A stretch of DNA of 64,000 bases from Paracyclopina nana (Eukaryota; Arthropoda; Copepoda; Cyclopoida; Cyclopettidae): positions 9,114,001-9,178,000 of the forward strand of contig JAGUCH010000004.1 in NCBI GenBank assembly GCA_019096065.1. Reading direction: 5' to 3'. Made by a program: the position numbers and the translations under genes. The notes under the pieces are model-generated. The model saw nothing but the letters and a program-made list of their open reading frames with translations, was not told the origin of the DNA and made no database searches. Of the stretch, positions 9,819 through 20,536 are shown piece by piece (position 1 is the first letter of the stretch; each line of letters opens with the position of its first letter).

Positions 9819-10950
9819 TCAAGACCGAGCTGGAATGCAGAGCTATAATAGCTATGCAATTCAGTGATAACAGATAAAAACGTAATCGATGAGTCTGTTC
9901 AAAATGGCTAGACAAAAAACATTTGAGCAAGATAGACTGAAATGTGAGTTGCATGGCGCAAAGACGCTGAGCCAGTTTCTGTTGAACAGATACTCGACTC
10001 CAAGGGGGGCAAAAAGTTGTTATGGAACAAAAGATCCAGAGACGCTCCCACACTAGAAAAATCCAGTTTGAGCGGCTTCGCTTGGAGATGTAGAATGGTG
10101 GCGCCACCATGCGCCTAACCACGAACCAAAAACGTTTTGCCTGAGGCTAAAACGAACAATGGAGATTGGCGCCGCCGGTACACCTACACTATTCACCTGT
10201 GAAGGTTTTTGAACCTATCTAAACTCGAAATGACCACAATTGGCTCAAGTGGAGACAAAAATTCTGGGGTTTATTATGCGAATATAACGAATAAAATAAA
10301 ACGTTGCATAAAAGTCAAGCGATCGAAATGACTAATGTTATAATGATACCGCTAATGATCGCCAGATGGACCAACAGATGAAAAGGTTCAAAGTGCACCA
10401 AGATTAGGCATATTGTTAAATAAAATAAGTACTGAAATATGGCTGTCTTTCAGCAGCCACATGACTCCCCTCTTTTTTAGTGGAGAATTTGAGTTAAGCG
10501 AAACACAGCGCTAGCAAAACAAGCTAGGTCGGCACAAAATGTAGACTGACATGTGAGAAAATGAAAAATACACGTTTTCTAGCCTGATATGGAAAAGAAT
10601 ATTGTGCCATTGCCTAGTGCTTGAGCTTGCTTTTGCTATGTGCAATGACATACGGCCGGTTTTCCAGTCCTGTAGGGATGATATGAATCCCAAGCCACCT
10701 TCAAGGCCTAGCTGGAATGCGGTACAATTTCTCTTGCATCAAGGCCGAGCCGGAATGTCAATGGAAAAAATGCTGCTAATTAGCGTTGATACCCCATAAG
10801 CACCAAAGCTCAGCCAGTAGTATTCGCAGACACTCAAATAATGGTAATGCACCAAGCCCGAGCTGGAATGCAGGGCTATAATAAACGCTGTTCTTGAACA
10901 TTGAAGCATCGTTTGCAGTGTCAAGGCCGTCAAGGTCGAGCTGGAATGCT
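9819..10950 (+). repeat. Dispersed 19-bp repeat, five copies
   Basis: Near-copies of TCAAGGCCGAGCTGGAATG occur at 9819-9838, 10701-10719, 10739-10757, 10852-10869 and 10930-10948, all on the plus strand. Two (first and fourth) are followed by the shared tail CAG(A/G)GCTATAATA. The surrounding DNA from 9800 to 11160 has no supported gene. Confidence 0.6.
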
Positions 10951-11232
10951 AGCCTATTTACAGGCCCGAATCTGTGGATTTGGGCCGCTAATGATTCGCT
11001 AATGATTAATTATGCAATTAAAATGCAATTCTTGACACCTGAGATATGGTCTATGGTCTTTTTGGCCATGTAATGTAAACAATTGGACTCGGAATGTGCT
11101 TGGCTATGATAATGAACTGCTGAACTCGACTAGAAAGGTGCTGAGCTTCATAAGGCTGAGCTATCTGCTGAGGTGAACGCGAAATGAGTTGCGGTAAACA
11201 CAGTAGACACAAAAAGTATTAGGCACGTGGAC

Positions 11233-11238
11233 TTTATT
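11233..11238 (-). terminator. Poly(A) signal AATAAA for the minus-strand gene at 11404-11942
   Basis: TTTATT on the plus strand, read as AATAAA on the minus strand. It lies about 100 nt inside the predicted last (untranslated) exon, whose acceptor (CTTTTGCAG) ends at 11342. Confidence 0.45.
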
Positions 11239-11403
11239 GTCCCGAAAGGGAGGCCTCCTGGCTGGTGGGGGAGGGCTGGCCTTGGGCCACGTTGGGGCCA
11301 GCCCTGGCCGGTGCGGTGGCCTACCGATAACGAGACGATTTCTGCAAAAGATAAGATGAATATAGTGAAGCTGTAATAGCTTAAGTGAACGAGTTAGACT
11401 TAC

Positions 11404-11942
11404 TAGACGACTCCCTCGAGGGGGTCCGCCTCCGCCACGCCCAAAAGGCGGAGGACCCACGCGCTGATGCGGGGGAGGTCCTCGGGCTCCGCCCACACGC
11501 GGCTGACAAGCCGGTAGAGGCCTCTCGGCTTCGTCCGGTGGACCCAGACAAGGGCGGGGAGGACCACCACGTAATACGTGGCCGCCCCTGCCACGTTCAG
11601 GGCCACGCCCTAGAGGATCTCTTCGGCCTGTAATACGAGAAAAAGTCGAGCTTTGACCAAATAGATAACGAATAAAGTGCACTTACGAAGCCCTGAACGG
11701 GGCAGGGAGGGCACGCCTCCTCGTGGCCCAAAGGGGCTGCGGGCGGGGCCGCAGGTGGCTGGGGCCACCCCGCCGCGGACTCGGCCGCGGGGGGCGCCCC
11801 TACGGGAGCCTCAGTGGCGGGGGCCACTGTTGTGGTTGAAGGATTCTACATTCCCAATGAAAAGATACAGTTTTATGAAAGGATTCAACGGATTCGATTC
11901 GAAATAAAAACTTACGAACAAACCGTGAAGGAAACCCGCCAT
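11404..11942 (-). CDS. Four-exon small membrane-protein gene with an in-frame TAG (unrecognised)
   Basis: The minus-strand exons are 11942-11916 (starting AAACATGG), 11845-11687 and 11627-11404, with a non-coding exon from 11341. All junctions are GT-AG with three GTAAGT donors, the introns are 70, 59 and 62 nt, and all coding phases are 0. The first 62 residues are rich in Pro, Ala, Thr and Glu (mucin-like). Five residues into exon 3 there is a TAG (11612-11610). The same frame then stays open for 67 codons encoding a hydrophobic span (A-T-Y-Y-V-V-V-L-P-A-L-V-W-V) and a basic and acidic tail, with its stop overlapping the next donor. So the gene makes either a 67-residue product, a readthrough membrane protein, or is a fresh pseudogene. 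GC content is much higher than in neighbouring DNA. Confidence 0.45.
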
Positions 11943-12117
11943 GTTTTGAACTTTTTAGTAAACAAGGCGCGCTACCAGATGAATCCGGTCCGAAATCGGC
12001 CAAATTTCGTGTAAAAAAGCCTCTTTTTATTACGCGCCTCTACGTAAAGCCTGGGAGCGCTGTCAGATGAAGATAACGGCTTCGCTAATACCTGCTACCC
12101 CACTTGAATTCGAATTC

Positions 12118-12123
12118 TTTATT
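12118..12123 (-). terminator. Candidate poly(A) signal AATAAA for the minus-strand gene at 12414-13465
   Basis: TTTATT on the plus strand, about 290 nt past the stop codon of the three-exon minus gene. A second candidate lies near 12026. Confidence 0.3.
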
Positions 12124-12413
12124 ACATATATATAGAATACAAGTACTATAGTATATACTCGAGTATATTGGAAGCTCTGAGACCAAAATAAAAACAAGAC
12201 GAGTGCAAGTGCTAAAAGCCGGCTTTAAAAAGTCTGCAAAGCCTTGAGAGATCTCAAAAAAGCGGAAAAGTCCGCGAAGACTGCGGGAAATGCAAGTATA
12301 AAGTGAGAATTGGCACGCGATAAGAAGAACAAAGTGCAAAAGTTACAGAAAACGCGCTTAAATACGTGCGAAAAGAGAGCGTTTCTCGTCTTGCAATAAG
12401 TTTGTGGCGATCC

Positions 12414-13465
12414 TTAGTTGGCATCGCTGTTGACGTCTTGGGAAGCCTTTGATCCAGCCGAATCCTGGTCCTCATCTGCGATTGAGAGAGGTTCAGCCTC
12501 ATTGACTTCGTCTTTGTCCGGAATGGAATCTGCTGCCGAATCCAAGCGACGGTTATCTCGGGCTCGAGCCCGGCGAGATCGTCTCTTCAAAGTCCGCGGC
12601 CCGCACCCTTCAGTAACAGGTACCTGAAAAGGTGCATGAAAAAGAGTACATGAGTAACCTGTTTACAGTTCATAAATTGATAGGTCCTTACCCAGCCCTT
12701 GGGATTAGGGACGTCATAGATGTGGGCCAGCCCTGACATGATGCTGGGATTCCGGCGTAGTGTCCCGTAGGGGTCCATGGCAGCCATTGCCATTTGGAGC
12801 GAATGGACATCGGGGTCACGCATAATTGGGGCTGGTGGCAAAGCTCGGACCTCTGGGGTACAGCAGTGAAATACCGCTGCATGCTCTGATGGGGCCTTTG
12901 TTGGAAGCATTTGCATGGCTCCACTGGCAGCCGCTGACTCCGTACGAATAGCTCGAAACGTGGCCACAAACCTTCGGCACCATCGTGATGTCCACACGCA
13001 GCAGTACACCAACATGCCAAGCAAAATCTGTAAGAAAGAAGGTGGTAAATAAAAGTTTGGCCATAGTTGCAAAACTAGCTATAAGGTTGAACTTACCAAA
13101 GCCATCCCAATGGACGCTCCAAGACCGATCCATCCCATTACACCGTATCGGTGATAATTGAATACCTCATCGATCCAGTCCCTCTGAGGGGCAATGGGAC
13201 GATAACCATTTGGTACCGCTGGCATTAAATCTCGGGGGTCAAACACCTCCACTTCAAACGGGTCGACAGGATCTGGGCCAAATCCAGGTCCACCCTCGGC
13301 TTCAGAAATGCCACTCTCAAGAATAGCAACATTAGGACCTACTGGGCCCGTGGTTTGAGAATCCACAAGCGCTGGATCCACTGTTGATGACTGGATTGGA
13401 ACCTCAGTGGGAGCCTCTGTAGAGCTGCCCTCTAGAGTTAGAGAAACCCAGGCTAAGATGACCAT
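12414..13465 (-). CDS. Single-pass type I membrane protein, three exons, 304 residues (unrecognised)
   Basis: The exons (minus) are 13465-13097, 13027-12692 and 12623-12414, joined by introns of 69 and 68 nt. The donors are GTAAGT and GTAAGG, the acceptors TTCTTACAG and CTTTTCAG, and all phases are 0. ATG 13465 opens a short signal peptide. A Ser/Thr/Pro/Glu-rich ectodomain of about 90 residues follows, then a transmembrane helix built across the first junction (about residues 108-134), a basic Cys/Arg stop-transfer patch (C-V-W-T-S-R-W-C-R-R) and a cytoplasmic part. The last exon adds a strongly basic patch (R-R-S-R-R-A-R-A-R) and an acidic end. Intact splicing and frame argue for a functional gene. 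It is divergent from the plus-strand gene at 13831 and I know no family for it. Confidence 0.7.
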
Positions 13466-13830
13466 CGCTAGTTGATTGGGATTGGAATATCTCTAAGAAA
13501 AGTGACCAGATTGGACGAAGTCCGATGGGAGAATGATTGGCAATAGGTGAAAGCTGAGAGTTGCAACTGCCTGTTGCACCCTCGCTACGTCTTACGACCT
13601 AGGAAGTCAAAAACGTCCGTGCAGCTAGATGATGAGCGTGCGCGCACGCGCCCATCTTATAAGGAAGTGTCATAAGTCCTGTTACCTTATTCTTTTTTAC
13701 CGAGACAAAAAACGACCTTGGGTTTTTTAAAAGGGACAACCCACGCATTTAAATGCCCGAGAGTGTGGGGCATACCTGTAAGGATGCGTATAAAAAGGGC
13801 AGTTTACGCCCTTACAGCAACAGTCTGGAA
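13466..13830. promoter_or_regulatory. Divergent promoter region with TATA box for the 13831 gene
   Basis: This 365-nt region separates two divergently transcribed starts. TATAAAAA at 13789-13796 stands 42 nt before ATG 13831. A palindromic CTTATAAG at about 13655-13662, next to alternating GCGCGCACGCGC, could serve either strand. The upstream in-frame ATG at 13753 lies 5' of the TATA box, so it is unlikely to be used. Confidence 0.6.
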
Positions 13831-15129
13831 ATGAGCGACAGCTTGAATAGCCTTGACAACTTAAGGATGTCCCTGATCACCGAATCTATGGAAGGAGAAT
13901 CTGCATTGGTTTCTATGATGGAAACTGATAAGACTGGAGAATTCAACGAGCAGGAGGTTAGGGAGCTCCTCAAGGATGACGAGCCTGTTATGGATCGCAA
14001 CATGCCTACTGTCAATAGTGAGAATCAAGCCCAGAATGAGACGACCAGACACCAGGACCAAGAGGAACCCCTCGAGGTCCCATTGGAAAGGGTATCCTCT
14101 AGTTTGGGGTACCCATTACCATTTGAGGATTTGATCAGGCCTCCCCACATGGAGGGGCTACAGGCCTATACAAGGGAGGCGAGCCGGACCAGAGCTACTA
14201 TACAGCAGCACTATGATGCAAGCCTGTTGAAGATAGCCACGAAGGAGGTCATGACTGTTGGAAAGGAGGTGCCTTTTGACCTAACGATTAGGATAAATGG
14301 AGAACCCTATGAACGGACCGAGCCCCGTAGGCCACTGAAGGTGAAAAACTTTGACTGCATTGAATTGATAATCGAGCCGGTGAATAAAGGTGGAGAGATC
14401 CCCGATTTTCTCGTTATATTTCCGATGCTAGACAATCTACCTGTCTACAACTTGCCCAACAAGATGGAGTATGATGAGAACGTCCATAAGCTGGCCAATG
14501 TCAGAAGTTGGTCTGCCGTCCAGAGCCCGACCGCTGTGGGTTACTACGTGCATGGGATTCGTGGACGGGGTGGAGCCCAACTCCCTGTAGTAGTCTCGAA
14601 ACATTATACCAAGCGAGGCTGCATTCAGATCATGCCAACATTGGACTCATCGTTTTGGGATCCACGTATGTTCCATGACTTGACGTCACCTTATTTGCAA
14701 CTGTATGTGGGACCGCCGTCCTGCCTCAACAATGGTGTGGCTCAAGCCCCTCGAAAAATTGACGTGAAGATCGATATGACTGCACTCCTGCCTACCATGG
14801 TAGCCCAGTTCGTTGATCGGGCCATTGGAACGTATCCACAGTGTGTGCGGTACACGGCTGGGGCTAGGCCCCAAAAGCTAGCAGCATTTGTGGAGAAGTC
14901 CTGGCAACAAAAACCAAGGCGAGGACCTAGATTGTACGCCGATGTAGCTCGCGGGCGCCCATTTGGCGCAGGAGCGAATGGACCAGACATATTGCACGCT
15001 AAGCGCTCCAAAGTCGATAAGAACAAGGAACGTGTGAACTATCTCCTCCAGACCAAAATGGAGGAAATGACCCCCAGCGACATCAAGGTATTCACTGAGG
15101 CGATTAATGGATTTGTTGGGCAGTTCTAA
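13831..15129 (+). CDS. Intronless 432-residue protein of unknown family, capsid-like or matrix-like composition
   Basis: I chose ATG 13831 because the TATA box at 13789 lies between it and the earlier ATG at 13753. Residues 1-100 are acidic and look disordered. Residues 120-350 alternate hydrophobic and polar residues in a beta-rich pattern (for example F-D-L-T-I-R-I-N-G and P-D-F-L-V-I-F-P-M), and residues 365-410 are rich in Lys/Arg. No catalytic motif is visible. AATAAA at 15235-15240 would end the transcript. The gene lies 240 nt upstream of an envelope-like gene on the same strand, so a structural (capsid, matrix or gag-like) role in a virus-derived unit is an inference only. It is full length and unbroken. 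Confidence 0.65.
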   Translation: MSDSLNSLDNLRMSLITESMEGESALVSMMETDKTGEFNEQEVRELLKDDEPVMDRNMPTVNSENQAQNETTRHQDQEEPLEVPLERVSSSLGYPLPFEDLIRPPHMEGLQAYTREASRTRATIQQHYDASLLKIATKEVMTVGKEVPFDLTIRINGEPYERTEPRRPLKVKNFDCIELIIEPVNKGGEIPDFLVIFPMLDNLPVYNLPNKMEYDENVHKLANVRSWSAVQSPTAVGYYVHGIRGRGGAQLPVVVSKHYTKRGCIQIMPTLDSSFWDPRMFHDLTSPYLQLYVGPPSCLNNGVAQAPRKIDVKIDMTALLPTMVAQFVDRAIGTYPQCVRYTAGARPQKLAAFVEKSWQQKPRRGPRLYADVARGRPFGAGANGPDILHAKRSKVDKNKERVNYLLQTKMEEMTPSDIKVFTEAINGFVGQF

Positions 15130-15306
15130 AAAATGAAATTACCCTTTAAAAAATTGAATTGTACATATTGATAAAATACTTGGTTGTGGGCCAATACTCT
15201 TAATTTTTTACCATACATGTCGACATGCTATGATAATAAAAACCAATGGCAAAAAGCGGCGAGTGTCTAGACATAGCAAGGTGACGTGCCCACACTTGTC
15301 TGGGTT

Positions 15307-15312
15307 TATAAA
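15307..15312 (+). promoter_or_regulatory. TATA box of the envelope-like gene
   Basis: TATAAA within GTTTATAAAG, 62 nt before ATG 15369. The spacing resembles that of the preceding gene's TATA box, so the two genes are probably transcribed separately. Confidence 0.55.
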
Positions 15313-15368
15313 GAAAGTTAGCGGTCTTGGGGCCCATATAGTTTTTGATCAGAAGTTGTGCTGGTAAG

Positions 15369-17255
15369 ATGTCGTGTGAATTGGTCTTTATTCTCACCCT
15401 TCTGGGATCTGGCACTTGGGGCCTATCCAACTACCCAAATACTCAGTTTGTACTGGATGAGGCACTTTGCCATTCTGGACATGCTCTAGTTCCAGTTAGA
15501 GTGGTCCACCACCCTAAAATGGTAAAAAAGGCTATGGTGTTAGACACTAAGGATTACGGTGGCCTTTTGCAATCAACGATTGGCGTCCTGAATAATATTG
15601 ACACTGTGGTACAAGAAGTTAAGGACACTGTGGACTTGGTCCATATTGGGAATATGTTGGCAGTTGGTGAAGAAAGTACTCCTAACACCATCGACAAAGC
15701 TTGTTCCAAACGTCAAGGGTTTGTGCCACTTGAACTTAAAACAAATGAGGATATGGACGTTTTTCTAGAATTATTACGTTATACTGCTAAGGAAAGCCCC
15801 CTCGCTACTAAGGTAACTCTATGTGTGAAATTTCGACTTGTCAATGAGGTACCTATGTCCTTGGATGGAAAAATCACATTTCCCCAAGTTGGGTATGAGA
15901 AAAAACCGGACGATCAGATTATTGCAGGTTACCCGTGTATCACGGGGTATTTCACTGTGGGACAAGGGCCAAAGACTATGACTTCAGTTAAAGCCCATGC
16001 GCCACATAGTGATGGGAAAGCAACGATGTGTGTCCAAAACGACTTTGTCATCACCCATAAGGACTTTGTCAAATCTGAATTGTCTGGAAGGAAAAGCTTC
16101 CTTGAAAAGGCTTACAACGCCGTGATGGCCTTAGCAGAATCAGGTAAATCGACAAAATTCACTGACGGGATGGTAGCAAATACCACCCCACTGAAAGTTC
16201 CTCCGAAAGTTTCTTTGGCCTTCCGACTACTGAAAGGCTTTAGCAAGGTCTTTGTGAAGTCTGGGTTAATACCGAGTGATCTGCAGCAAGTATTATCATA
16301 TGCTGACACAGTTGTGCAATTTGCCAGAAAGTTTGGACAGGCAGGCACACGGTTCAGCATACCTACTTTGGCGCATAACAGTGACAGGAATGCGGCCACC
16401 ATTACAAATGTTTATGAACCCTTGGCGAACACTGAGCAGAGTGGAGATTTTGTCACTCAGGGAATAGTTGGGTATAAGGAAATGGACCCTATACCTGAGG
16501 TCACATATCATATTGTGTCACGAAGCAAAAATGGATTCCTGTTACATGATAGGTATTTGACTCGCCGAAATGATTTAGTGTTTGTGTCTCGGGAAATACC
16601 CACCTATAGTGATTGCTATGTTCATGACCATAATTTAACCGTGTGCGAAAACAAGGACTTTGACTTGACAGAAAAAGTCCAACACTGTGCAAAAGTACTT
16701 TTAGGTCTCGCTCTGGGTGACCCATTTGACGCCTGTGAATTAGAGCCACTTAGGACTAACACGCTCACTGATGTGGGATGTGCAAATTATAAAGGGTTCT
16801 TAAACTTGGTCTCAAGTGCAATGATTAATAGGACCTGTTTAAATGACTTCAAAAACTCGGTGGTGTTGGAACCAGGATCCTACCAAATCCTGAGCAACTG
16901 CAAGGTTTCCCTTGGAACCCAAAGTACTGGATATGAGGACTCTCCTTGGGAAAGTGACATGGTAAAGTTCTTTACTAAGTTCCCTGAGGATGAAATTGGA
17001 GGTTTATTCAATAATTGGGAAATAATCCTAACGGTGAGCCTATTGTCTGCGGCACTGGGATTCACATGTATGGGCATATTAATTTGGAAAAGGCGGCGAG
17101 TATGCAGCCGATGCTATGATGATGGAGGCTATGTGAGACCTAATACGTCCCGCTCACGGCTTCGTTACAATAGAGGAGATCGCAAGAAAGATGCTGATCA
17201 AAATCAGCGCCTTACTGTGCGAATGAGTGGCCTGGGAGGCGCGACGTTAGTATAA
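15369..17255 (+). CDS. Envelope-like type I membrane glycoprotein, 628 residues
   Basis: ATG 15369 starts a clear signal peptide (F-I-L-T-L-L-G-S-G-T-W-G; residues 7-18). The ectodomain of about 530 residues has many cysteines, N-glycosylation sequons (N-T-T, N-L-T, N-R-T) and helical stretches near residues 75-95. Towards its end come paired cysteine blocks and a V-L-E-P-G-S-Y-Q-I-L-S-N-C-K-V segment that recalls the C-terminal ectodomain of gypsy and baculovirus F-type envelope proteins. A transmembrane helix spans about residues 552-573, followed by a basic cytoplasmic tail of about 54 residues. The stop overlaps AATAAA (17254-17259). Envelope-type proteins drive membrane fusion. No furin site or fusion peptide is evident by eye, so the family call is tentative. 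Confidence 0.6.
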   Translation: MSCELVFILTLLGSGTWGLSNYPNTQFVLDEALCHSGHALVPVRVVHHPKMVKKAMVLDTKDYGGLLQSTIGVLNNIDTVVQEVKDTVDLVHIGNMLAVGEESTPNTIDKACSKRQGFVPLELKTNEDMDVFLELLRYTAKESPLATKVTLCVKFRLVNEVPMSLDGKITFPQVGYEKKPDDQIIAGYPCITGYFTVGQGPKTMTSVKAHAPHSDGKATMCVQNDFVITHKDFVKSELSGRKSFLEKAYNAVMALAESGKSTKFTDGMVANTTPLKVPPKVSLAFRLLKGFSKVFVKSGLIPSDLQQVLSYADTVVQFARKFGQAGTRFSIPTLAHNSDRNAATITNVYEPLANTEQSGDFVTQGIVGYKEMDPIPEVTYHIVSRSKNGFLLHDRYLTRRNDLVFVSREIPTYSDCYVHDHNLTVCENKDFDLTEKVQHCAKVLLGLALGDPFDACELEPLRTNTLTDVGCANYKGFLNLVSSAMINRTCLNDFKNSVVLEPGSYQILSNCKVSLGTQSTGYEDSPWESDMVKFFTKFPEDEIGGLFNNWEIILTVSLLSAALGFTCMGILIWKRRRVCSRCYDDGGYVRPNTSRSRLRYNRGDRKKDADQNQRLTVRMSGLGGATLV

Positions 17256-17259
17256 TAAA
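17254..17259 (+). terminator. Poly(A) signal overlapping the stop codon of the envelope-like gene
   Basis: The TAA stop (17253-17255) shares two bases with AATAAA. This leaves almost no 3' UTR before the signal, a compact arrangement. Confidence 0.5.
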
Positions 17260-17361
17260 TGTATCTCCCTTAATGTGATGTATGCGATCAATGACACCTT
17301 TTTTATATTTTTAGAGCTTAAAAATACTTCAAAAGCTGAAAAAGTTAGGGCCGGGGAATGA

Positions 17362-18171
17362 TGGGCAATAAGTACATCATGTCTCTGGTGCACATTACGA
17401 CCAGAATAGGACTTGATTGGACCCCTCCAGTGGAACCAGTGGAACCTGTGGAACCCGTGGAACCCGTGGAGCCACCAGAAATCCGGAAGGTTGCCCATTC
17501 ACCGCTACATCACTACCTCAAAATCACAAAACCTCCCTACTCAAAAAACACCTTTTTCATCTCCTCCAACTCTCTGATTGCTGCTGCTGCTGCTGCTACT
17601 ACCTATACAAGTGAGCCTAACCTATGGCAATTCACCTGACCTTGAGTGGAGAAGCTGCTAGCCATTGTGTGGAGGAGTTGCTGGCTTCTACATAGAGAGG
17701 ACCTGCAGCAGCATGATAACGGAGAGAAGCAGATGGAAGCTGATGGAACTTTCTGGAATGCATCGAGTGGAGAGGAGAGAGAAGACTCAGGGAGTTCGAT
17801 GGGGGACTTCAGAGAAACAAGACATGGACCTAGTGCACATGGCCCATTGAGTGAGCTCTGCCCTGCTATTGTCCCACCAAAGTTCTCCAAAGTGTGCTGA
17901 GGCATGAAGAAGATGGCCACAAGAATATTTACTGCAGTACTTATTTCTTTGTATTTGCTGCCATTAATTTGTGTGGTGTTAAAAGCCGAGTGAATAAGAC
18001 AACCTTGTTGGATTTTGTTCGACCATAACTTGTATAGAGGTTTCCTGGGCAGTTATGCATCCTAACCTGATGCTGTTAAGGCCGCTGAGGACTTGGATAG
18101 GAGGCCCAATCACAGGTCTACAGCACTGAAGCTTGCCATGTGATGTATCTCGCCAGAGTTGGAGCACCGAG
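17362..18171 (+). repeat. First tandem copy of an ~810-bp repeat
   Basis: Sequence from GGGCAATAAGTACATCATG to GTTGGAGCACCGAG recurs immediately downstream from 18172 at high identity. This copy stops short of the GC-rich end present in the other copies. It carries an expanded GTGGAACC(C) triplet-like array (about 17430-17475) and a CTG run (17581-17598). Short Pro-Val-Glu-rich frames in it are by-products of the array. Confidence 0.75.
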
Positions 18172-20475
18172 GGGCAATAAGTACATCATGTCTCTGGTGC
18201 ACGTTACGATTAGAATAGGACTTGATTGGACCCCTCCAGTGGAACCTGTGGAAACCGTGGAGCCCGTGGAGCCGCCAGAAGTCCGGAAGGTTGCCCATTC
18301 ACCGCTACGTCACCACCTCCAAATCACAAAACCTCCTTTCTTAAAAACACCTTTTCATCTCCTCCAACTCTCTGATTGTTGCTGCTGCTACTACCTATGC
18401 GTTGAGCCTTACCTATGGCAATTCACCTGACCTTGAGTGGAGAAGTTGCTAGCCATTGTGTGGAGGAGTCGCTAGCTGCTACATAGAGAGGACCTGCAGC
18501 TGCATGATAACGGAGAGAAGCAGATGGAAGCTGATGGAACTTGCTGCGATGGATCGAGGGGAGAAGAAGGAGAATACTCGAGGAGTTCGATGGGGGACTT
18601 CAGAGAAACAAGACATGGACCTAGTGCACATGGCCCATTGAGTGAGCTCTGCCCTGCTATTGTCCCACCAAAGTTCTCCAAAGTGTGCTGAGGCATGAAG
18701 AAGATGGCCACAAGAATATTTACTGCAGTACTTATTTCTTTGTATTTGCTGCCATTAATTTGTGTGGTGTTAAAAGCCGAGTGAATAAGACAACCTTGTT
18801 GGATTTTGTTCGACCATAACTTGTATAGAGGTTTCCTGGGCAGTTATGCATCCTAACCTGATGCTGTTAAGGCCGCTGAGGACTTGGATAGGAGGCCCAA
18901 TCACAGGTCTACAGCACTGAAGCTTGCCATGTGATGTATCTCGCCAGAGTTGGAGCACCGAGGCTGCGGCTTTGGGTCCAAGGCGGGTAGACATCCGGCC
19001 AGCACCCGGAGGCTGCGAACGGTACCGCGACCATGAAGCCGATGCTAACCATCCTAGGCTTCAGAGGGTGTGACCGTCGCACACCATCTTCTGGAGATTT
19101 CATAGTGACCAAGCCACGGTCAATATCGTTTCTTAAGTTTTGAGTAGTTTGCGATGGAATGAAATCTCCAGAAGAGACTAAGCCTAAGTCAGCATTTAAA
19201 CTTCTATATAGTGTAATACGATTTCAGCCCTCGCAGGCTCTGGCTAGTAAAGCTGTACTCGAGTTTTCCCATTTTAAAATCCTGGCTCAGCTAATTAATG
19301 ACCCTACTTTACGTGCCCCAGCTCGAAATAAATAACTATAAATCAATCGGCCGAAACTTGACGGTAACCGTTTTTCGCTGAAATTTCCACTGTTGCGACC
19401 CATAAAGTCATTAAATTCATGAAAAAGTCCAAGAAAACATTAAGAGGAAGACTTAAGAGTTAAGAATTCCCCCATTTCTAGCTGTTTTTGCCCCAAAAAG
19501 ACAAAAAATTCGGGCTGAAAAGGAAAAAATCTCTGCTTTTACTTGCCCTATGGTGTGCGACGGTCACACCCTCTGAAGCCTAGGATGGTTAGCATCGGCT
19601 TCATGGTCGCGGTACCGTTTGCAGCCTCCGGGTGCTGGCCGGATGTCTACCCGCCTTGGACCCAAAGCCGCAGCCTCGGTGCTCCAACTCTGGCGAGATA
19701 CATCACATGGCAAGCTTCAGTGCTGTAGACCAGTGATTGGGCTTCCTACCCACGTCCTCAGCGGCCTCAACAGCCTCAGACTAGGATGCGTACCTGCCCA
19801 GGAAACCTCTATACAAGTTATGGTCGAACAAAGTCAAACAAGGTTGTCTTATTCACTCAGCTTTTAACACCACACAAATTAATGGCAGCAAATACAAAGA
19901 AATAAGTACTGCAGTAAATATTCTAGTGGCCATCTTCTTCATGCCTCAGCACACTTTGGAGAACTTTGGTGGGACAATAGCAGGGCAGAGCTCACTCAAT
20001 GGGCCTTGTGCACTTGGTCCATGTCTTGTTTCTCTGAAGTCCCCCATCGAACTCCCCGAGTCTTCTCCTTCTTCTCCCCTCGATGCATTGCAGCAAGTTC
20101 CATCAGCTTCCATCTGCTTCTCTCCGTTATCATGCAGCTGCAGGTCCTCTCTATGTAGCAGCTAGCAACTCCTCCACACAATGGCTAGCAACTTCTCCAC
20201 TCAAGGTCAGGTGAATTGCCATAGGTAAGGCTCAACGCATAGGTAGTAGCAGCAGCAGCAACAGCAATCAGAGAGTTGGAGGAGATGAAAAGGTGTTTTT
20301 TGAGAAAGGAGGTTTTGTGATTTTGAGGTGGTGATGTAGCGGTGAATGGGCAACCTTCCGGACTTCTGGCGGCTCCACGGGCTCCACGGTTTCCACCGGT
20401 TCCACTGGAGGGGTCCAATCAAGTCCTATTCTGGTCGTAACGTGCACCAGAGACATGATGTACTTATTGCCCATC
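18172..20475. repeat. Large inverted repeat: arms ~0.92 kb, spacer 465 bp
   Basis: The left arm, 18172-19085, is matched in reverse complement by 19551-20475. The arms open with TGTGCGACGGTCACACC at the spacer side and end CTTATTGCCCATCA at the outer side. Each copy therefore has TG...CA ends, as LTRs do. I saw no matching target duplications. Frames in the arms are short and differ between copies, so no gene is called. Confidence 0.75.
19086..19550. repeat. Spacer of the inverted repeat, itself repeat-derived
   Basis: TCTTCTGGAGATTTCAT at about 19085-19101 is mirrored by ATGAAATCTCCAGAAGA at 19157-19173. The segment 19271-19327 (TTAATGACCCTACTTTACGT core) recurs as one arm of the palindrome at 25806-25883. 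The segment near 19220-19270 resembles 24640-24690 in reverse complement. Confidence 0.55.
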
Positions 20476-20536
20476 ACCTACATCTAATTTTGGCATCATT
20501 ACCGAGTTTTAAATACTGGGTTATGTACCACAAGGC

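Noticed and set aside
11161-11682. 173-residue minus-strand ORF read straight through 11161-11682
   Set aside because: It runs through three clear splice-site pairs; the spliced model in phase 0 is better supported.
13753-13830. Start of the 432-residue protein at ATG 13753
   Set aside because: A TATA box at 13789 lies downstream of that ATG, so transcription should begin after it.
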